A DNA stretch of 64,000 nt, taken from positions 1 through 64,000 of the forward strand of contig NZ_MIEK01000003.1 of assembly GCF_001742285.1 (NCBI RefSeq), read 5' to 3'. The translations under genes and the position numbers were made by a program. The DNA comes from Enterococcus rivorum. GTDB lineage: Bacteria; Bacillota; Bacilli; Lactobacillales; Enterococcaceae. This document shows, one piece after another, positions 1 to 9,444 of this stretch. Under the pieces are notes generated by a model. It saw nothing but the letters and a program-made list of their open reading frames with translations. It had not been told where the DNA came from and made no database searches. Every line of letters starts with the position of its first letter. The stretch's first letter is position 1.

Positions 1-96
1 ACAGGTGATGTAAAGTTGAACCGCCGTATACGAGAACCGTACGTACGGTGGTGTGAGAGGTCGGCTAATCAATTAATGATTAGCCTCCTACTCGAT
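1..96 (+). mobile_element. 3' end of a group II intron (domains V and VI), cut by the window start
   Basis: A domain V-like hairpin lies near 20-52: the arms ACCGCCGTA and TACGGTGGT pair, with the inner stem TACG/CGTA and a CG bulge typical of the catalytic domain V. It is followed by a domain VI-like stem (GGCTAATCA/TGATTAGCC, about 63-85) with an unpaired A near the base (TCCTACTCGAT). The intron would end at about 96, giving the usual AY 3' end. The 5' part, any reverse transcriptase and the 5' exon are outside the window. The 3' exon begins only about 50 bases before tyrS, so the intron sits in the tyrS leader or the upstream intergenic region. Confidence 0.75.
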
Positions 97-146
97 TGTG
101 TTTTTGGATATAGAATGACTAAATAAAAATTATGGAAGGTGATTTA

Positions 147-1403
147 ATGAACATCATTGATGAATTGACTTGGCGAGATGCAATTAATCAACAAACGAAC
201 GAAGCAGGTTTAAGGGAAGTAACAGAAAAGTCGAGTATTTCATTGTATTGCGGCGTTGATCCAACAGGTGATAGCATGCATATTGGGCATTTAATTCCCT
301 TTATGATGATGAAACGATTTCAATTGGCAGGTCACCATCCTTATATCTTGATTGGTGGCGGAACAGGTACGATTGGAGATCCCAGTGGTCGTCAGTCTGA
401 GCGTACTTTACAGACGATGGAAACAGTCCAACATAACGTAGACAGTCTGTCTGCGCAAATGAAAAAACTATTTGGAAAAGATGCTAACGTTACGATGGTA
501 AACAATTATAGCTGGCTGTCAAATTTAACTTTACTAGATTTTTTGAGAGATTTCGGCAAACATTTTAACGTGAATACAATGCTGGCAAAAGACATTGTGG
601 CAAGTCGTTTAGAAAGTGGTATTTCATTTACTGAGTTTACCTACCAGATTCTGCAATCAATTGATTTTCTCCACTTATACAAGGATCATCAAGTACAGTT
701 ACAAATTGGTGGTGCCGATCAATGGGGCAATATAACAGCTGGTCTTGATTTGATTCGGAAAAAAGTTGGACCCGATGCAGAAGCTTTTGGTTTAACGATT
801 CCATTAATGTTAAAAGCAGATGGAACAAAATTTGGGAAGACCGCTGGTGGTGCAATTTGGCTTGATCCAGAAAAAACTTCTCCCTTTGAATTCTACCAAT
901 TTTGGTTAAATCAAGACGATCGAGATGTGGTTAAATACTTGAAATTCTTTACTTTTTTAGATAAAGTTGAGATCGATGCTTTAGCCGAAAAAACGAAAAT
1001 TGCTCCTGAAAAACGAGAGGCACAACGTCGTTTGGCAGAAGAAGTTACTCGTTTTGTTCATAGCGAGGAAGCGTTACTAGAAGCCCAAAAAATTACAGAA
1101 GCTCTCTTCTCTGGAAACATTGAGGAGTTAACCACAGAAGAAATTATGGAAGGGTTAGAACATTTGCCTACCGTTACTGTAGGCAATGAACCGACCAATA
1201 TTGTAGAGTGGCTAGTTGAAACGGATATTGAGCCTTCTAAGAGACAAGCAAGGGAAGATGTTGCAAACGGAGCAATTAGTATTAATGGTCACAGAGTAAC
1301 AGATATTGAACACATCCTAACGGTCACTGAAAAATTTGATGGAAAACTAATTGTGGTTCGAAAAGGCAAGAAAAGTTACTTTTTGGCCAAAATAGTCGAT
1401 TAG
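147..1403 (+). CDS. tyrS: Tyrosyl-tRNA synthetase of the tyramine cluster
   Basis: Cytoplasmic class I aminoacyl-tRNA synthetase that charges tRNA-Tyr with tyrosine. The 418-residue length is usual for the family. The HIGH-like motif HIGHL lies in the N-terminal third, the KMSKS-like loop appears as KFGKT, and a C-terminal S4 RNA-binding domain ends the protein (from about residue 350, with ISINGHRV). The ATG at 147 is preferred to the one at 132 because GGAAGGTGAT lies just before it and the protein then begins MNIIDEL like its relatives. In enterococci this tyrS stands directly before the tyrosine decarboxylase gene and is a tyrosine-responsive second synthetase; here the leader is interrupted by a group II intron end. 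Confidence 0.95.
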   Translation: MNIIDELTWRDAINQQTNEAGLREVTEKSSISLYCGVDPTGDSMHIGHLIPFMMMKRFQLAGHHPYILIGGGTGTIGDPSGRQSERTLQTMETVQHNVDSLSAQMKKLFGKDANVTMVNNYSWLSNLTLLDFLRDFGKHFNVNTMLAKDIVASRLESGISFTEFTYQILQSIDFLHLYKDHQVQLQIGGADQWGNITAGLDLIRKKVGPDAEAFGLTIPLMLKADGTKFGKTAGGAIWLDPEKTSPFEFYQFWLNQDDRDVVKYLKFFTFLDKVEIDALAEKTKIAPEKREAQRRLAEEVTRFVHSEEALLEAQKITEALFSGNIEELTTEEIMEGLEHLPTVTVGNEPTNIVEWLVETDIEPSKRQAREDVANGAISINGHRVTDIEHILTVTEKFDGKLIVVRKGKKSYFLAKIVD

Positions 1404-1503
1404 AATTTACTAATAATTTTAAGAAGAGAATGTGTGTGATTATTTGAGCATAGCTAAATTTTTTAATTAAGTAAAAAAAGAAAAAAATAGGTATTTATCC
1501 ATA

Positions 1504-1543
1504 GGAAAGTGGGTTTACATTCGTAAACTGACTTTCCTTTTTT
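1504..1543 (+). terminator. Rho-independent terminator after tyrS
   Basis: GGAAAGT pairs with ACTTTCC, with an inner GTTTAC/GTAAAC stem, followed by TTTTTT. It separates tyrS transcription from the decarboxylase, which must have its own promoter in 1544-1680. Confidence 0.85.
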
Positions 1544-1695
1544 ATGACAAGACAGGTGTCAAGACAATTTAAGGGAAATGAGAACATGAAAAAGTTATGA
1601 TAAAAAGTGTTATTTTATCCCTTTACAGAATCACGATATGGGTGTAAGTTTTGTTAGCAAATAACAAACAAAAAACATCTAGGAGGCCTTTTCGT

Positions 1696-3561
1696 ATGAA
1701 CAACGAAAAATTATCAAAAAACGAAATGAATTTATCCGCATTATTTATTGGGGACAAAGCTGAGAACGGACAACTGTACAAAGATTTACTAATTGATTTA
1801 GTGGATGAGCATTTAGGCTGGCGTCAAAATTACATGCCACAAGATATGCCAGCAATTTCTTCACAAGACAAATCTTCAGAAAGTTATGGTAAAACGGTTA
1901 ACCATATGAAGGATGTCTTAAATGAAATGTCTTCACGCATGCGTACTCACTCAGTGCCTTGGCATACTGCTGGTCGCTATTGGGGACATATGAATTCTGA
2001 AACATTAATGCCTTCACTATTAGCATATAACTTTGCAATGCTTTGGAATGGAAACAATGTTGCCTATGAATCTTCACCTGCTACTTCACAAATGGAAGAA
2101 GAGGTCGGTCAAGAATTTGCACAATTAATGAGTTACAAAAAAGGTTGGGGTCACATTGTTGCTGATGGTTCTTTAGCTAACTTAGAAGGTCTTTGGTATG
2201 CACGTAACATTAAATCTTTACCTTTTGCAATGAAAGAAGTAAGACCAGAATTAGTTGCAGGTAAATCAGATTGGGAAATGTTGAACATGTCCACAAAAGA
2301 AATTATGGATGCGCTAGAATCTGTAGAAGAAGATATGGATGAAATAAAAGCACATTCTGCACGTAGTGGGAAACATTTACAACGTTTAGGCAAATGGTTA
2401 GTTCCACAAACAAAACATTACTCTTGGTTAAAAGCAGCGGACATTATCGGAATTGGTTTGGATCAAGTGATTCCAGTGCCTGTAGATCATAAATATCGGA
2501 TGGACATTAATGAATTAGAAAAAATAGTGCGAGAATTAGCTGCGCAAGAAACTCCAATTCTAGGTGTTGTTGGTGTTGTTGGATCAACAGAAGAAGGTGC
2601 AATTGATAGTATCGATAAAATTATTGCTTTAAGAGAAGAGCTTAAAAAAGAAGGAATCTATTATTATGTTCATATTGATGCAGCATATGGTGGCTATGGA
2701 CGCGCAATCTTCCTAGATGAAGACAACAATTTTATTCCTTTTGAAGAGTTAGAAGATGTGTATGAAGAATACGGGGTATTTACTGAGAAAAAACAACACC
2801 TTTCAAGAGACGTTTATGAAGCCTATAAAGCCATTGAATTAGCTGAATCGGTTACAATTGATCCACATAAAATGGGTTATATTCCTTATTCAGCCGGTGG
2901 TATCGTGATTCAAGATGTTCGCATGCGTGACGTTATTTCATACTTTGCAACATACGTATTTGAAAAAGGGGCAGATATTCCTGCTTTACTAGGTGCTTAT
3001 ATTCTTGAAGGATCAAAAGCTGGGGCAACAGCGGCATCCGTTTGGGCAGCCCACCACGTATTACCATTAAATGTTTCTGGTTATGGTAAATTAATTGGAG
3101 CTTCTATCGAAGGTTCACACAGATTCTATGACTTTTTAGAAGCGGAAACCTTTAAAGTTGGCGATAAAGAAATTGAAGTTCACACATTAACTTATCCAGA
3201 TTTTAATATGGTTGATTATGTCTTTAAAGAAAAAGGGAATGATGATTTAACTGCAATGAATAAATTAAATCATGATGTCTACGACTATGCTTCTTATGTG
3301 AAAGGAAATATTTACAATAATGAATTTATAACATCACATACAGATTTTGCTATCCCAGATTATGGTAATAGCCCATTACAATTCGTTAACAACTTAGGAA
3401 TAAGTACAGATGAATGGAATAAAGTAGAAAAAGTAACAGTGTTACGTGCCGCAGTTATGACTCCTTACATGAATAAAGCAGAAGAATTCGCTATTTATGC
3501 ACCAAAAATTAGAGCAGCTTTACAAGAAAAATTAGAACAAATTTATTCAGCAAAAATTTAA
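1696..3561 (+). CDS. tdcA: Tyrosine decarboxylase (PLP-dependent)
   Basis: Converts tyrosine (and in related enzymes phenylalanine and L-DOPA) to tyramine plus CO2, consuming a proton; with TyrP this gives acid resistance and a proton-motive force. The 621-residue protein belongs to group II PLP decarboxylases and is collinear with the E. faecalis enzyme as I remember it. The PLP-binding lysine is K392 in [16 protein letters not shown] provides the conserved aspartate. The ATG at 1696 is chosen over an upstream TTG because AGGAGG lies nine bases before it. The next gene, tyrP, is 121 bases away and probably co-transcribed. Confidence 0.96.
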   Translation: MNNEKLSKNEMNLSALFIGDKAENGQLYKDLLIDLVDEHLGWRQNYMPQDMPAISSQDKSSESYGKTVNHMKDVLNEMSSRMRTHSVPWHTAGRYWGHMNSETLMPSLLAYNFAMLWNGNNVAYESSPATSQMEEEVGQEFAQLMSYKKGWGHIVADGSLANLEGLWYARNIKSLPFAMKEVRPELVAGKSDWEMLNMSTKEIMDALESVEEDMDEIKAHSARSGKHLQRLGKWLVPQTKHYSWLKAADIIGIGLDQVIPVPVDHKYRMDINELEKIVRELAAQETPILGVVGVVGSTEEGAIDSIDKIIALREELKKEGIYYYVHIDAAYGGYGRAIFLDEDNNFIPFEELEDVYEEYGVFTEKKQHLSRDVYEAYKAIELAESVTIDPHKMGYIPYSAGGIVIQDVRMRDVISYFATYVFEKGADIPALLGAYILEGSKAGATAASVWAAHHVLPLNVSGYGKLIGASIEGSHRFYDFLEAETFKVGDKEIEVHTLTYPDFNMVDYVFKEKGNDDLTAMNKLNHDVYDYASYVKGNIYNNEFITSHTDFAIPDYGNSPLQFVNNLGISTDEWNKVEKVTVLRAAVMTPYMNKAEEFAIYAPKIRAALQEKLEQIYSAKI

Positions 3562-3581
3562 CTAAAGAAATAGGAATTAAT

Positions 3582-3609
3582 GGCGGGGATCAGGGAAAAC
3601 CTAATCGCC
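3582..3609 (+). other. Stem-loop between tdcA and tyrP
   Basis: GGCG...GATCAGG pairs imperfectly with CCTAATCGCC around a GAAAA loop. No T-run follows, so it is more likely an mRNA-stability or attenuation element than a full terminator. A second A/T-rich palindrome (AAGAAAATTTTCTT) lies just downstream. Confidence 0.45.
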
Positions 3610-3682
3610 TAAATTTAAGATGGAATTTATGAAAATTTTAAAGAAAATTTTCTTGAAAGTTTCTGATAAGGAGTAAAAGAAA

Positions 3683-5101
3683 TTGAATAAACAACAAGTA
3701 AAAAAAATAGAATTAGGTACTTTTATCGGGCTAACAATGGCTCTGTGTGCAACCGTACGTAGTATTCCTACCTTAGCCGCAGTTGGTTGGACGTTAGTAT
3801 TCTATACAATTTTTGCCGTAGTCTTTTTTGCGGGACCTATATCGCTTATTTCTGGAGAGCTATCCACCATGCTACCGCAAGAAGGCGGTCCACAATTATG
3901 GGTTAAAACAGCATTAGGTAGTAAATGGGGCTTTGTTGTAGCTTGGCTATTATGGGTTCAAATGTTTCCAGGAATGGTAATGGTAGCTTCAACGTTAGGT
4001 CCATTACTGGGAAACACCTTTGGAAATGTTGAACTTGGTGAAAATCATTGGTTCGTTTTAGCTTGTATTTTGATTATTTATTGGACGATTACTATTTTGA
4101 ATTTGAAATTCGATATGGCAAAAATCGGTGGTAAAGTCGGCGTCTGGTTAGGAGTCTATATTCCCGTTTTGGTAATGTTCATTTTAGGGATCTTTGCCTT
4201 TATTAAAGTGGGATTAGTTTCTAATGGTTACTTAGGTACTTTTTCTTGGTCCAAAATAGTACCAGATTTACAACATATGGATTCGTTTAAATACTTAGCG
4301 GGGATTACTTTTATCTTCGTAGGGATGGAAATGTCTTCTGTTTACATGCCACGCTTGAAAGATGCGACAAAAAATTATTCAAAAGGAATTTTTATTTCAC
4401 TAATTGGCCTAGTTTTATTAAATGTCATTAATGCGATGTTTGTAGCAAATGTTGTCCCAAAAGGAACAATGGAATTGTCTAACATTACACAACCAATTTT
4501 AATTTATTGTCAAATTTTGGGCTTGCCATCATTTATAGGCAACATATTTAGTTTCATGGTCTTTCTAGGTGTTTTACTACAATTATCAGCTTGGGTCACA
4601 GGCCCGTCCAAAACTATTATTCAAGTGGCTCGTGAAGGATTGTTACCGCCTAAATTTGGTTTCCATCGTGAAAACAAATATGGTGTCTCTCGAAATGTTG
4701 TTTTGACCCAAACTATTGTAATTTCATTGTTTTCATTATTGTATGGTGTCATGGATGATGTCAATGCTGTTTTCTTAACATTAACGAATGCGACAACAAT
4801 TATCTATAGTATTGTCTATATTCTAATTGCGATTGCTATTATTAAGTTACGGAAAGATCAACCTAATTTTCCTCGACCTTATCGAATTGGTAAAAAAGGA
4901 AACGGTCTTGCCTATACAGTTTCAATCATGCTGATTTTAGGTATCACTGTAGTTGTTTTTGCAACTATTGGAACGTCAACCGTTGCAGATGCTATTTTAG
5001 TTTCATTGATTTCAATTTCAATGTTTGTTATCCCCTTAATTATTTATCGTTTTAAAAATGATAACTGGTTAACAGAAATAAAAAGAGAATTAGATCAATA
5101 G
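3683..5101 (+). CDS. tyrP: Tyrosine/tyramine antiporter
   Basis: APC-superfamily membrane exchanger that imports tyrosine and exports tyramine, completing the decarboxylation cycle. The 472-residue protein has about 12 hydrophobic segments, starting LGTFIGLTMALCATVRSIP as in glutamate/GABA-type antiporters of this family. The TTG start at 3683 has AAGGAGT eight bases upstream; I see no better ATG. Its position directly after tdcA fixes the substrate assignment more than the sequence alone does. Confidence 0.93.
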   Translation: MNKQQVKKIELGTFIGLTMALCATVRSIPTLAAVGWTLVFYTIFAVVFFAGPISLISGELSTMLPQEGGPQLWVKTALGSKWGFVVAWLLWVQMFPGMVMVASTLGPLLGNTFGNVELGENHWFVLACILIIYWTITILNLKFDMAKIGGKVGVWLGVYIPVLVMFILGIFAFIKVGLVSNGYLGTFSWSKIVPDLQHMDSFKYLAGITFIFVGMEMSSVYMPRLKDATKNYSKGIFISLIGLVLLNVINAMFVANVVPKGTMELSNITQPILIYCQILGLPSFIGNIFSFMVFLGVLLQLSAWVTGPSKTIIQVAREGLLPPKFGFHRENKYGVSRNVVLTQTIVISLFSLLYGVMDDVNAVFLTLTNATTIIYSIVYILIAIAIIKLRKDQPNFPRPYRIGKKGNGLAYTVSIMLILGITVVVFATIGTSTVADAILVSLISISMFVIPLIIYRFKNDNWLTEIKRELDQ

Positions 5102-5111
5102 ATTAGATAGT

Positions 5112-5162
5112 AGAAATAGGCTGTGATGAAATTCGAAAGGAATTTTTCAACAGCCTATTTCT
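5112..5162 (+). other. Long perfect stem-loop after tyrP
   Basis: AGAAATAGGCTGT (5112-5124) is perfectly complementary to ACAGCCTATTTCT (5150-5162). No uninterrupted T-run follows, so termination may be partial, leaving nhaC accessible to readthrough. Confidence 0.6.
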
Positions 5163-5227
5163 AAATAGTTTTACGTCATCTTTTAGCTAGCTGCCTTCCA
5201 GCTGTGAGTAAATAGGAGGTTTTTCTA

Positions 5228-6649
5228 ATGCACGAAAAGAAAGTTCGCGTTTCATTTATAGAGAGTATCATTATTTTAGTGTTACTTTTAGCTATTTTAG
5301 GTACTTTAATTATCGGAGCCAAATTGACACCGCATATTCCCATTTTGTTAGCTTCTATGCTATTACTACTTTATGGTAGGTATAAAGGATTTACTTGGGA
5401 TGAAATCCATGCTGGGATTGTTCAAGGCATTACCCCAGGAATTATTCCAATTCTAATTTTTTTACTGATTGGTGTTTTAGTTGCTACATGGATTCTTGCA
5501 GGAACCATTCCAACGATGATGGTGTATGGGTTTGAATTAATCTCAGTCAAGTATTTTTTACCAACGGTATTCATTGTTTGTTCCCTTGTTGGCGTAACTG
5601 TGGGTAGCTCATTTACAACAATCTCAACAATGGGAATTGCCTTTCTAGGGATTGGGCATCTTCTTGGCTTTAATAGTGCGATGGTCACAGGAGCGGTTGT
5701 CTCAGGAGCATTTTTAGGGAATAATCTTTCTCCTTTGTCAGACACAACCAATTTAGCTGCAGGCATTGGAGAAATCAACTTATTTGACCATATACTAAAC
5801 ATGTTGCAAACGGTTATCCCTGCGTTTATTCTAAGTTTAGTAGGGTATCTATTTTTAGGACACCATTCTGGACCAGCTGATTTAAAAGCTGTAGCTGCAA
5901 TGATTCAAACGCTAGAAAAGAACTTTTGGATATCACCCATTACGCTACTACCAGTCATCACCTTATTTTTCTGCGCGTGGCGTAAAATTCCAGCAATTCC
6001 GACTTTATTGTTAGGTTCAACGATGGCGGTTATTTTAGCTATTGTTCACAATCCTTCCTTGAAGCTACAACAACTTTCAACTATCTTAATGAGCGGTTAT
6101 ATTGCAGATACACCAGATAAAAGCATTAATCTACTTTTATCTAGAGGTGGAATTGAAAGTATGCTAAGTTCAGCAGCCTTGATTTTACTGGCACTAGGAC
6201 TAGGAGGACTCTTGATTAAATACGAAATAATCTCAACTTTGATTGAAAGAATTAAAGGTTACGTCAATACACCAACTAAACTAATTACTTTAACCGCAAT
6301 CAGCAGTGTTGGTGTAAATTTATTGGTTGGTGAACAGTACCTCTCAATCATTTTACCAGGAGAAACGTTCAAATCCTCTTTTGATCGATTAAACATCAAT
6401 AAAAAATACTTAACACGAACCTTGGCAGATGCTGGAGCAGCGTTTAACTCATTAATTCCATGGGGCGTTAGTGGCACTTTTATCATGGGTACGTTAAAAG
6501 TCAGTGCCTTAGACTACTTACCATATGCATTCTTTCCATTATTGTGTCCCTTTATTACGATTATTTTAAGTTTTACTTTAAAGAAAAAAAGAGCGATAAG
6601 TGAAACAACGGGTGTGTTAGAAACAAATCATCAAAATCCAGTTCAATAA
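5228..6649 (+). CDS. nhaC: NhaC-family Na+/H+ antiporter
   Basis: Membrane antiporter of 473 residues with about 12 hydrophobic stretches; the GNNLSPLSDTTNLAA segment is characteristic of the NhaC family. An NhaC gene follows tyrP in the E. faecalis tyramine cluster, where it is thought to help pH and sodium balance during decarboxylation. AGGAGG lies upstream of the ATG. Substrate (Na+/H+ versus malate/lactate-type exchange) cannot be told from sequence. Confidence 0.9.
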   Translation: MHEKKVRVSFIESIIILVLLLAILGTLIIGAKLTPHIPILLASMLLLLYGRYKGFTWDEIHAGIVQGITPGIIPILIFLLIGVLVATWILAGTIPTMMVYGFELISVKYFLPTVFIVCSLVGVTVGSSFTTISTMGIAFLGIGHLLGFNSAMVTGAVVSGAFLGNNLSPLSDTTNLAAGIGEINLFDHILNMLQTVIPAFILSLVGYLFLGHHSGPADLKAVAAMIQTLEKNFWISPITLLPVITLFFCAWRKIPAIPTLLLGSTMAVILAIVHNPSLKLQQLSTILMSGYIADTPDKSINLLLSRGGIESMLSSAALILLALGLGGLLIKYEIISTLIERIKGYVNTPTKLITLTAISSVGVNLLVGEQYLSIILPGETFKSSFDRLNINKKYLTRTLADAGAAFNSLIPWGVSGTFIMGTLKVSALDYLPYAFFPLLCPFITIILSFTLKKKRAISETTGVLETNHQNPVQ

Positions 6650-6683
6650 AATCAAATCATTGAAAGAACTAATTTCAATCGTT

Positions 6684-6730
6684 AATAGGTAGAGTTTTGA
6701 TAATTATTATCACTGCTTTACCTATTTTTT
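6684..6730 (+). terminator. Terminator after nhaC
   Basis: AATAGGTA pairs with TACCTATT and is followed by TTTT. It closes the tyramine cluster. Confidence 0.8.
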
Positions 6731-6844
6731 GACGTAAGTAAAGATTTATTAATAGCTACAGTAAAATAAGCAATTTTCTAAACAGTGTATTAATCGAAAA
6801 AATGGTAGTATATAATAGAAGAAAAATGAAGTGGAGGTAGAGTT

Positions 6845-7585
6845 ATGAAAGTAACTATTTTAGGATGTTTAGGAGCCTATCCTTACAAAAATCAAGGAAC
6901 TAGTTCTTATTTAATCGAATCTGATGGGTTTCAACTATTACTAGATGCTGGCAGTACAACACTGGTAAATTTAGAAGAACATATAGATCCACTAACGTTA
7001 GATGCGGTCATACTTTCCCATTACCATCATGATCACATTGCTGATTTAGGTGTTTTACAATATTATCGCCAATTATATCCTGTTATGGAACCGACGCCTA
7101 TCTTGCCAATTTATGGACATACAGACGATGAAGTCCATTTTGACGCGTTAAGTATGAATGGTGTCTCAGAAGGGATTCCTTATTTTGAAGCAGAAGCATT
7201 GAAATTAGGCCCATTTATTGTTACGTTTATGAAAACAATTCATCCAGTGCCTTGTTACGCGATGCGTTTTGTAGAAGAAAAAACAGGTAAGGTATTTGTT
7301 TTTACAGGAGACTCAGGGTATTTAGAGAGCTTTGTAGATTTTGCCAAAGAGGCCGATGTTTTTTTAGCCGACACGTATTTGTTTGAAGGAAATGAAAAGC
7401 ATCATGCTCATTTTACATCAAAAGAAGCGGGAGAAATTGCCAAAGCCGCTGGAGTGAAACGGTTGATTTTAACTCATTTACCTCAACACGGTTCGTTAGA
7501 ATTATTGAAAGAACAGGCAGAGAAAGCTGCTGGAAATCAAGTGTCCGTTATTTTAGCTGAGAAAAATTTAAAAATTCAACTATAA
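6845..7585 (+). CDS. MBL-fold metallo-hydrolase (YhfI-like)
   Basis: Cytoplasmic metallo-beta-lactamase-fold protein of 246 residues. The metal-binding motif H59-Y-H61-H-D63-H64 is intact, with a further FTGDSGY and a C-terminal LTHLPQHG. Proteins of this RNase Z-like subgroup are phosphodiesterases, but the substrate here is unknown. A -10 TATAAT at 6811-6816 gives a likely promoter. The gene is 29 bases from the lipoate ligase gene; in Bacillus subtilis yhfI is likewise next to the lipoate ligase gene lplJ, so the pairing is conserved. Confidence 0.85.
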   Translation: MKVTILGCLGAYPYKNQGTSSYLIESDGFQLLLDAGSTTLVNLEEHIDPLTLDAVILSHYHHDHIADLGVLQYYRQLYPVMEPTPILPIYGHTDDEVHFDALSMNGVSEGIPYFEAEALKLGPFIVTFMKTIHPVPCYAMRFVEEKTGKVFVFTGDSGYLESFVDFAKEADVFLADTYLFEGNEKHHAHFTSKEAGEIAKAAGVKRLILTHLPQHGSLELLKEQAEKAAGNQVSVILAEKNLKIQL

Positions 7586-7614
7586 ATAGTCATTTATTAT
7601 GAGGAGGAAAGCCA

Positions 7615-8619
7615 GTGATTTTTGTCCCAAATGAAAACAACGATCCGCGGATCAACTTAGCAATCGAAACTTATTTATTGAAAGAAAAGCCTTTAGATGA
7701 ACCTATATTACTGTTTTATATTAATGAGCCATCGATTATTATTGGTCGAAACCAAAATACAATTGAAGAAATAAATAAAGAATACGTCGAAGAAAATGGC
7801 ATTCACGTGGTTCGCCGATTAAGTGGTGGCGGTGCTGTTTATCATGATTTTGGAAACTTGAATTTTAGCTTTATTATGCCTGACGACGGCAACTCTTTCC
7901 GTGATTTTGCCAAATTAACACAACCAATCATCCAAGCATTGCATGAGCTAGGCGTAGCAGGTGCTGAATTGAAAGGTCGGAATGATTTAGTAATTAATGA
8001 CCAGAAGTTTTCTGGGAATGCGATGTATGCTACTGCGGGACGGATGTTTGCTCATGGAACGTTGCTATTTGATAGCGATATTAATGAAGTGGTCAATGCA
8101 TTGAAAGTTAGCAAAGATAAAATTGAATCAAAAGGGATAAAGTCGATTCGTTCACGAGTGACCAATATCAAACCATTTTTACCAGCAGAAAAACAAGAAA
8201 TGACGACAATCGATTTCCGTGAAGAAATTTTACTGAAAATATTTGGTGTTGCTTCTATCGACCAAGTCAAAACTTATGAATTAACAAAAGAAGACTGGAA
8301 AAAAATTAACCAAATTTCTGAAGAGTATTACCGAAATTGGGATTGGAACTATGGGAGATCTCCTGAATTTAATTTGGAACGGAAGCAACGTTTCCCGATT
8401 GGCTCTATCGAAGCAAAAATGGATGTTTCAGAAGGAGTGATCAAGGAAATCAAGGTTCATGGAGATTTCTTCGGGTTAGGTGAGATTAAAGATGTAGAAG
8501 AGCTGTTGACGGGTGTGAAATATGAAAAAGCAGCCATTGCCGAAGCTGTGGAAAAAATTGATGTAAAAAAATATTTTGGAAATATCGAAAAAGATGAGTT
8601 CGTGGACTTATTGTATTGA
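7615..8619 (+). CDS. lplA: Lipoate-protein ligase A, copy 1
   Basis: Activates lipoate with ATP and attaches it to E2 subunits and GcvH-type proteins. The 334-residue protein shows [12 protein letters not shown] and GRNDLVINDQKFSGNAM, the conserved lipoyl-AMP-binding segments, plus a C-terminal accessory domain. The GTG start at 7615 is set by GAGGAGG upstream. A second, clearly paralogous ligase lies at 36479-37492; in species with two copies the enzymes can differ in substrate and E2 preference. Confidence 0.93.
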   Translation: MIFVPNENNDPRINLAIETYLLKEKPLDEPILLFYINEPSIIIGRNQNTIEEINKEYVEENGIHVVRRLSGGGAVYHDFGNLNFSFIMPDDGNSFRDFAKLTQPIIQALHELGVAGAELKGRNDLVINDQKFSGNAMYATAGRMFAHGTLLFDSDINEVVNALKVSKDKIESKGIKSIRSRVTNIKPFLPAEKQEMTTIDFREEILLKIFGVASIDQVKTYELTKEDWKKINQISEEYYRNWDWNYGRSPEFNLERKQRFPIGSIEAKMDVSEGVIKEIKVHGDFFGLGEIKDVEELLTGVKYEKAAIAEAVEKIDVKKYFGNIEKDEFVDLLY

Positions 8620-8641
8620 AGACAGAGGGGTCCGGTGAAAG

Positions 8642-8982
8642 ATGACTGAAAATAAAAAAATTTATTTATTAAGACATGGAGAGACAGAATATAATTGATT
8701 AGGACGATATCAAGAGGTTTTGGATTCTCCTTTAACTAAGATTGGTATAGAGCAAGTAGAACAGAATGCCGCATTACTAAAATACGGGTTGTCTTCACTA
8801 GCTGTTCCAGAAACAATCCGATTATTGTTATGTTGCATGGGTTAATTGGCAGGGGTTTAAGAGGCTATCTCTTAGGATTAGACTACGAAGAATCAACCCA
8901 TCTAGATGTTCCTCAAATAGGATTTTTCAAAATTCAAAAGCAAAAAATCTCATTTATTACCGATGATTATGAAGCTTTTTGA
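8642..8982 (+). pseudogene. Broken histidine phosphatase (phosphoglycerate mutase-like) gene
   Basis: The first codons read MTENKKIYLLRHGETEYN, with the RHG catalytic motif, then hit an in-frame TGA where relatives have Arg or Trp before LGRYQ. The reading continues to about codon 57, then an internal deletion and frame change remove roughly the middle third. The C-terminal part, with LHGLIGRGLRGYLLG (normally VTHG at this point) and ending DDYEAF, is readable in another frame up to the TGA at 8980. Family members are near 200 residues; only about 113 codons remain. Two independent lesions mean no functional enzyme. Confidence 0.85.
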
Positions 8983-9044
8983 AATATGACCTGTGATAAT
9001 AGTAAAAAAATTTGATGAAGTATTCCAAAAAAGGATCAATAAAG

Positions 9045-9090
9045 AATACCCTGTTGAACGATTTGAGAAGCGCTTCAGCAGGGTATTTTT
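9045..9090 (+). terminator. Terminator after the phosphatase pseudogene
   Basis: AATACCCTG (9045-9053) pairs with CAGGGTATT (9079-9087) and TTTTT follows. It probably ended the former lplA-phosphatase transcript. Confidence 0.8.
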
Positions 9091-9229
9091 ACGTGTTCAA
9101 AAGAGTTTTCTAAAAGTCGATTTTGTTATGATATAATAAATGGGTAGAAAAGTTATGACGGTGGCGACTTCCGAAAGGTGGTGGTGCTTATGAATGTAAG
9201 TACTGAAATCTATGAAAGGAGTAAGCCTT

Positions 9230-9334
9230 TTGTCTGCATTGGAAACAATCCAGCTCATTCTAAGCTTTAGCATGTTTGTTATTGCTCTGATTAAGCTAGT
9301 TGTTGACTTGCTAAAAAACGACAAAAAAAAGTAA
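9230..9334 (+). CDS. Small hydrophobic type I toxin (holin-like toxin family)
   Basis: A 34-residue peptide starting LSALETIQLIL, with one transmembrane helix and a basic KNDKKK tail, the layout of the putative holin-like toxins of Firmicutes type I toxin-antitoxin loci. AAAGGAGT lies seven bases before the TTG start. A TGnTATAAT extended -10 (9129-9137) begins a long leader with two short overlapping ORFs. A converging RNA from the opposite strand shares the terminator. Such peptides insert into the membrane and depolarise it when over-produced; this is family inference. Confidence 0.75.
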   Translation: MSALETIQLILSFSMFVIALIKLVVDLLKNDKKK

Positions 9335-9373
9335 CCAGTCATTAACTTTAGTAGGTTAACTGGTTGCTTTTTT
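9333..9373. terminator. Bidirectional terminator shared by toxin mRNA and antisense RNA
   Basis: AACCAGT (9333-9339) pairs with ACTGGTT (9359-9365); GCTTTTTT follows on the plus strand and TACTTTTTTTT on the minus strand. Confidence 0.8.
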
Positions 9374-9444
9374 AAGTAATTAAAATCTGCTACCGTCTTA
9401 AACGGTTCTACAAAGAGGATATGTTAGCGCATATCCACTTTTTC
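9333..9444 (-). ncRNA. Predicted antisense antitoxin RNA of the type I system
   Basis: On the minus strand TATAAT (9456-9451), preceded by TGC as an extended -10, would start an RNA near 9444. It would fold into GGATATG/CATATCC and ACCGT/ACGGT hairpins and end at the bidirectional terminator 9333-9373, overlapping the 3' end of the toxin mRNA. This convergent arrangement with a shared terminator is that of the Fst and TxpA/RatA type loci. No -35 hexamer of note. Confidence 0.6.

Noticed and set aside
1404-1695. A second T-box in front of the tyrosine decarboxylase gene
   Set aside because: No GGTGG-ACCGCG sequence here; only the terminator of tyrS is visible.
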